A DNA stretch of 64,000 nucleotides, from contig NC_081406.1 of assembly GCF_030272615.1 (NCBI RefSeq), positions 475,062,900 to 475,126,899 on the forward strand. Direction: 5' to 3'. Of this stretch, positions 59,296 to 64,000 are shown piece after piece. Position numbers and translations under genes: made by a program. Numbering within the stretch: position 1 is the first letter of the stretch; each line of letters begins with the position of its first letter. Below the pieces are notes generated by a model that saw only the letters and a program-made list of their open reading frames with translations, had not been told where the DNA came from and ran no database searches. Source of the stretch: Cryptomeria japonica (lineage: Eukaryota > Streptophyta > Pinopsida > Cupressales > Cupressaceae).

Positions 59296-59685
59296 ATCTC
59301 CCCTTTGGCATTGATGGCAACACAAGGTGGAAAAACCATCAAAGTGCCAAAACAGAAATGGCAAATACCAAAAACCAACAATCTCCCAAAAGAGATCATA
59401 ACCAGAAATCAAAATTCAGATACAAAGAGTAATCAATCTCTCCCAAAAAAACAATCTCTCCCCAAGGGATAAAGTCTCTCCCCCTAGGAGTAACATGTGT
59501 TTTTCCATATCAATCTCTCCCCCTTTGACATCAAATGCCAAAGCAATACAAAAACCAAGTTCAAATACAAAATACCAACTTATTCAATATACCAACTACT
59601 CCCCCTGAGAAGTAGATCTCCTCATCAAAGCTAGAGTAAAATATTTCTCTATTAGTTATGTCGGTTGATGACAAACATCAACTAT
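59296..59685 (-). other. 3' UTR and polypurine tracts of element E
   Basis: Minus-strand tract aaaggggagat touches the LTR. Further tracts (complements of ctcccca, ctccccctagg, ctccccctttgac, ctccccctgag) are repeated through the segment. aataccaa (59286-59293) and ttggcatt (59305-59312) bracket the terminal tract. Confidence 0.78.
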
Positions 59686-62600
59686 CTAAGTCTCTACTGG
59701 TGGGGGTATGACCCCAAGCTGATCTCTGAGATATTCAAAAGTCTCCTTAGGCAAAGGCTTAGTGAAAATATTTGCAATCTGCTCTTTAGTATTCAAATAA
59801 ACTAGTTTTACTTCTTTTGCTTCAACATTCTTTTTCAGAAAATTCAATTTGATAGAGACATGTTTAGTTTTAGAATGTAGTACCAGATTCTTAGATATAT
59901 CAATTGTTGCAGTGTTATCACAATAGATAGTTATAGGTTCCTTTCATTTTACCTTTATGTCCTTCCACATTTGCTTAAGCCATAATACCTGTGTACAGTT
60001 AGTTGCTGCTACAACATATTCTGATTCAACTATTGATAAAGATGTGCAACTTTGTTTCTTACTCAACCAAGAAATTAATCTGCTTCCAAGAAAAAATGCT
60101 CCATCGGTGGTTCTTTTTCTATCATCTACATCTCCTGCCCAATTTGCATCTATATATGCACATAATTCAAAATTTTCATCTCTAGGATACCATAGGCCAA
60201 GATTTGTAGTGCCTTGTAAGTACCAAAAAATCCTTTTTACTGTTGATTCATGATTTTCTTTAGGATTACTCTAAAATCTTGAAACAATACATACTGTATT
60301 CATAATATCAGGTCTTGTTTGTGTCAAATACAGTATACCTCCTATCATAGATTTATACCTGGTCGGATTAACAGGTGTAGATTCATCCCTTAGTGATAAT
60401 TTGTCATTTGTAGTCATAGGTGTGCTTACCGGTTTAGAGTTCTCCATCCCAAATTTCTTTAGTAACTCCTTCAAGTACTTAGATTGACTCAAGAATATAC
60501 CTTTATTAGTTTGTGAAATATGCAATCCTAAATAGAATTTTATCCCTCCAATCATAGACATTTCAAATTCTTGCTACATTTCAATAGAAAAGTCTTTACA
60601 TAATCCATCTTCTCCTCAAAATATTATATCATCAACAAAAACTTCTATAGCCAAGATGTCATCATTAGTCACTTTATAGTATAAATTTTTGTCAGCATTA
60701 CCTTTAGAAAAACCAATCTTCAAAAGGTATTTATCCAATCTAGCATACCAAGCTCTTGGAGCTTGCTTCAACCCATACAAGGCTTTCCTTAACCTGCAAA
60801 CCATATCTTTGTTATCTATCAAAGAAAATCCATCAGGTTGCTCAATGTAAACTTCTTCTTCAAGATCTCCATTTAGAAATGCACATTTAATGTCTGTTTG
60901 ATATACTTTGTAGTTCTTGTGTGCTGCAAAAGCCAAGAATAATCTGACTGCCTCAATTCTAGCTACCGGTACAAAGGTTTCATTATAATCAATTCCTTCT
61001 TTTTGTGAATATCCCTTACAGACTAGTCTTGCTTTATTTAAGATTACCTTACCATCTTCATTGAGTTTGTTTTTGAATACCCATTTTATTCCAATTACAT
61101 TTTTGTCTTTAGGTCGGGGAACTAATGTCCATGTGTTATTCTTTTGAATTTGTTCTAATTCTTCTTCCATAGCTTTAATCCAGTGTTTATCTTCACATGC
61201 CTCATTAATTGATGATGGTTCAATTTGAGAAATAAGACATACCCCTTCATTTTCCAGTCTTCCTCTTGTCATAACTCCTTGTTATTTGTTCCCAATTATC
61301 TGATCTTTAGAGTGGTTCAATCTTACATACTGGGGTGTCTTTGTTTGTTGTTGCTCTTCAGTTATAGTGGAATTTTCAGATGATACCAGTGTAACTGGAT
61401 CTTCATTCTGTAATGGTGGGTTCAATGTAGGTTCATTTGTCAGTATCTTTGTTTCCGGTTCAAATTATATATACCTTGAAGTTCCTCTAAACCGTTCATC
61501 GATTTTCACATTTGTACTCTCAACAATTTTCTGCAATCTCTTGTTAAAACATCTATATGTCTTGCTCTTAGATGAATAAACAAGAAATATTCCTTCATCA
61601 CTTCTAGGATTAAATTTGCCAATACACTCATCTCTTCTAATATAACATTTACTTCCAAATGTTCTGAAATATTTAAGAGTAGGAGTAATACCAAACCATA
61701 GTTCATGAGGGGTCTTACCAGTTTCACCTTTGATGTGAACTTTGTTGAATGTGTAGATTGTTGTGCTTACTGCCTCTCTCCAATATACATGTGGTAGATT
61801 TTCTTTTGATAACATACTTCTAGTTGCATCCAAGATAGTTATATTTTTCCTTTCTACAACTCCATTCTGTTGGGGTGTCCAGGGTGCTGATAACTGTCTT
61901 CTGATTCCATTTACTTCACAAAATGTATTAAATTCCTTAGATGTAAATTCACCTCCTTGATCTGATCTTAGACATTTGATTTTCTTATCGGTTTCATTTT
62001 CTACCATCACCTTGAATAGCTTGAATTTCCCAAGTGCTTCTGATTTTTCTATGAGAAAAGTAACCCAACACATTCTAGAATAGTCATCAATGATTAGCAT
62101 GAAATATCTATCACCTTGTAAGCTTTTAGTTCTAGCTAGACCACATAAATTAGTATGAATTAAGTCAAGAGCATTATTAGATTTTTCTGAAATACTTTTA
62201 AAAGATGCTCTAACTTGTTTTCCAAATTGACATTCCTTACATATCCGATTGTGAGGTTTAACAATCTTAGGTAAGTTTCTAACTGCTTTAGTTGTACTGA
62301 TTTTCATAATGCAATCAAAATTTACATGATAGAGTCTCTTATGCCATAGCCAACTTTCATCAATATGTGCAATCAAGCATGTCTTTTCATTGTTATTCAA
62401 ATGAAAGATATTACCTCTAGTTTGATTACCGATTGCAATTTCCAAATCAGTTTTGTTCATAATTTTGCATTTCCCATTCTTGAATTTTAATTGAGATCCT
62501 TTTTCAACTAATTGACCAACACTCAAAAGATTATGCTTTAAACCTTCAACATAGTAAACATTGTCAGTACTATGCTTACCATCAAGAGATATAGTAAATT

Positions 62601-62760
62601 TTCCTTTGATCAAACAAGCTTTATCATCTCCAAATCTTACTAGACCTCCATTATATTCCTGAAAAGTCAATAATTTACTTTTATGACAAGTCATATGATG
62701 TGAACATCCTAAATCAATGATCCATTCATCCTTAACTTCAATTTTAGCTGCTAGGGCCTA
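59686..62760 (-). pseudogene. pol of element E (broken): protease, integrase, RT, RNase H
   Basis: Minus strand. Protease reads WIIDLGCSHHMT near 62730, with Leu at the usual Ser, just after a stop near 62758. A 409-codon frame (62694-61465) holds HHCC (WLWHKRLYHVNF, CKECQFGK) and the integrase with VHTD replaced by IHTN, RSDQGGEF and NGVVERKN. Reverse transcriptase lies in 61272-60616 and reads FVDDIIF, then a TGA in place of the next Gly. RT continues at 60561-60271 (MSMIGGIKFYLGLHISQ). RNase H near 60150 reads YIDANWAGDVDDRKRT, and the protein ends DIS..., NIFTKPLPKETFEYL, PPPVET and stop at 59686. Frame breaks lie near 61465, 61272, 60600 and 60260. Confidence 0.88.
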
Positions 62761-63826
62761 CTCTACCAGTTGAACAGTAGGTGTTGGTTGATCTTCTGTT
62801 ACAGCAACAAAGACCCATCCATTGTCTGTCGAATCCTCATCAGAATCATTAGTGACTCCTTCATCAGCAAGATAACAAGACTTGTCTTTATTCTTCTTAA
62901 ATCTGTATCTCTGATATTCAAGGTTAGGCTTGTATGTTCTTCTAGCTTCTTCTTTCAATCTTGCATTTCTATCAGGGAATCTTGAAGCCATATGACCAAT
63001 CTTATTACAGTTAAAACATTTAAAGGGTGCTTTACCTTCATACTTACTTCCAACTGGACCTTTAGGCATTTTCCTTGCAAATAGTGCTTCAAGTTCTTCA
63101 TTTTCTCTCCTGATTTCTTCAAGTTCTCTTGCATAAAAGGCTTTCCAATCAAACTTTTCAAATGATGATGTAGATGATATTGATGCCTTAAAAGCTAAAT
63201 CTGTCTTTATAGTAGCAACAAGACCAAATTCCTCAATTTCAAAAGCTGAAAGTTTTCCAAACAATGTGTCTCTAGTTACTGATGTATTAGGCATTGTTCT
63301 TAACTCATTTATAGTAGTAACTTTCATTTTGTATGTCGATGGAAATCCTCTTAAAACTTTTGAAACAATCTTCACTTAAGGTTCCTCCACAACATTTAAT
63401 ACCCAAAACAATTTCATTTACTCTTTCCATAAAAGCAGAAATCCTTTCATCATCTTCCATTTTCAAATTTTCATACCTGACCCGAAAGCTTTCAAGTTTT
63501 GCAATTTTGACTATGGAATCTCCTTCATTCAATGTTTCCAAATGGTCCCAAATAGCTTTAGCAGTAGATCTATTTCATAATCCCATGATTTGTTGATCTG
63601 ATAGTGCACTCAAAAGTGCTTCTCTTGCTTTGCAATCATTTTCTTCATCTTTTCCTAAGGCTGGTGGATTAGGCTGACTAGGAGTAGGAGCAATATAGAC
63701 ATTCTTTGTAACTTCCCAGATGTCCTTTCCAATGCAATTTAGATGTGTCTCCATCCTCATCTTCCATATTCCATAGTTGGTTCCATCAAGTTTAGGATTG
63801 TCCTTCCTGAAATAGTTAGAAGACAT
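62761..63826 (-). pseudogene. gag of element E (broken)
   Basis: ATG at 63826 opens MSSNYFRKDNPKLDGTNYGI. A stop follows QQIMGL near 63575. The frame resumes, shifts near 63370 and continues to 62758. Capsid-like region 63826-63200. The zinc knuckle near 63010 reads CFNCNKIGHMASRF, with Phe at the last Cys, so metal binding would be lost. The tail is acidic. Confidence 0.88.
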
Positions 63827-63868
63827 TGGATCTCCTCAAGCTGTTAAACTTCTACAAAAAGAGGACTA

Positions 63869-63881
63869 CACTCTTATACCA
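63869..63881 (-). other. Primer binding site of element E
   Basis: Minus strand tggtataagagtg, two bases from the LTR; the usual initiator-Met-tRNA site with C changed to A. Confidence 0.85.
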
Positions 63882-63883
63882 AT

Positions 63884-64000
63884 TGTTAGGTCCCGGACAC
63901 AACTAAGAGGGGGGGTGAATCAGTTGTCTAATAAATTTAAACCAAAACAACTTAACCAAACTTAATGCTTAATACCGGTAAACCAAACTTAATGCCGGTA
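63884..64000 (-). repeat. 5' LTR of element E, cut by window end
   Basis: The first 117 bp on the plus strand (tgttaggtcccggacacaac...) match 58238 onward, including the gaggggggtgaat block. The remainder lies outside the window. Confidence 0.9.

Larger units (their letters stand above)
58238..64000 (-). mobile_element. Element E: Ty1/copia retrotransposon (minus), runs off the window
   Basis: 3' LTR 58238-59295, polypurine tract 59296 onward, broken pol and gag to 63826, primer site 63869-63881, 5' LTR from 63884 and cut by the window end. LTRs begin tgttaggtccc on the plus strand in both copies. The same broad family as B by protein similarity. The 5 bp before it are tttac; the partner lies outside the window. 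Confidence 0.93.

Overview
The window is plant nuclear DNA made almost entirely of nested, decayed LTR retrotransposons. I found no host gene, RNA gene or CRISPR array. Plant origin follows from Ty1/copia gag-pol polyproteins with initiator-Met-tRNA primer sites (TGGTATCAGAGC type), chromovirus (Ty3/gypsy) integrase remains and LTRs of 1.1-2.5 kb. The AT-rich, deeply nested structure fits a large-genome seed plant; a gymnosperm is possible but not shown. Element letters (A, B, C, D, E, G, H, S, T) are mine.

Layout. 1-607: flank with a 50-bp tandem repeat. 608-4808: element T (minus), with a copia-like 3' LTR and 3' UTR, then a decayed reading frame that is not reverse transcriptase or integrase. 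4809-30731: copia element C (plus). Its 5' LTR is split by copia element B (minus, 6309-25364, TSD ggtag). The 3' LTR of B is split by copia element A (plus, 6819-16690, TSD tccta), and the 3' LTR of A holds an S-family solo LTR (14434-15557, TSD ataag). The 5' LTR of B holds a D-family solo LTR (23238-24735, TSD acaac), and the 5' end of B is replaced by an S-like LTR fragment. 30930 to about 46352: gypsy-like element G (plus), whose 5' LTR is split by copia element D (31981-39494, TSD aaacc), the best preserved element. 46353-47997: unassigned. 47998-57273: gypsy-like element H (minus), long LTRs around a proline-rich reading frame. 57274-58237: chromovirus integrase fragment (minus). 58238 to the end: copia element E (minus), running off the edge.

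Function and decay. A, B, C, D and E retain the copia order gag (zinc knuckle), protease, integrase, reverse transcriptase, RNase H. All are broken by stops and most by frameshifts, so none looks autonomous. T, G and H show no recognisable reverse transcriptase in the parts visible and look like non-autonomous families that would depend on enzymes from others. Nesting gives relative ages: T before C before B; B before A and before the D solo LTR; A before the S solo LTR; G before D.

Most interesting signals: the unknown reading frames of T and H; a hairpin that puts the polypurine tract in its loop at the internal/3' LTR junction of several copia families; a second LTR hairpin whose stem changes by paired substitutions; and clusters of ACCGGTA/ACCGAGT motifs in otherwise unlike LTRs.
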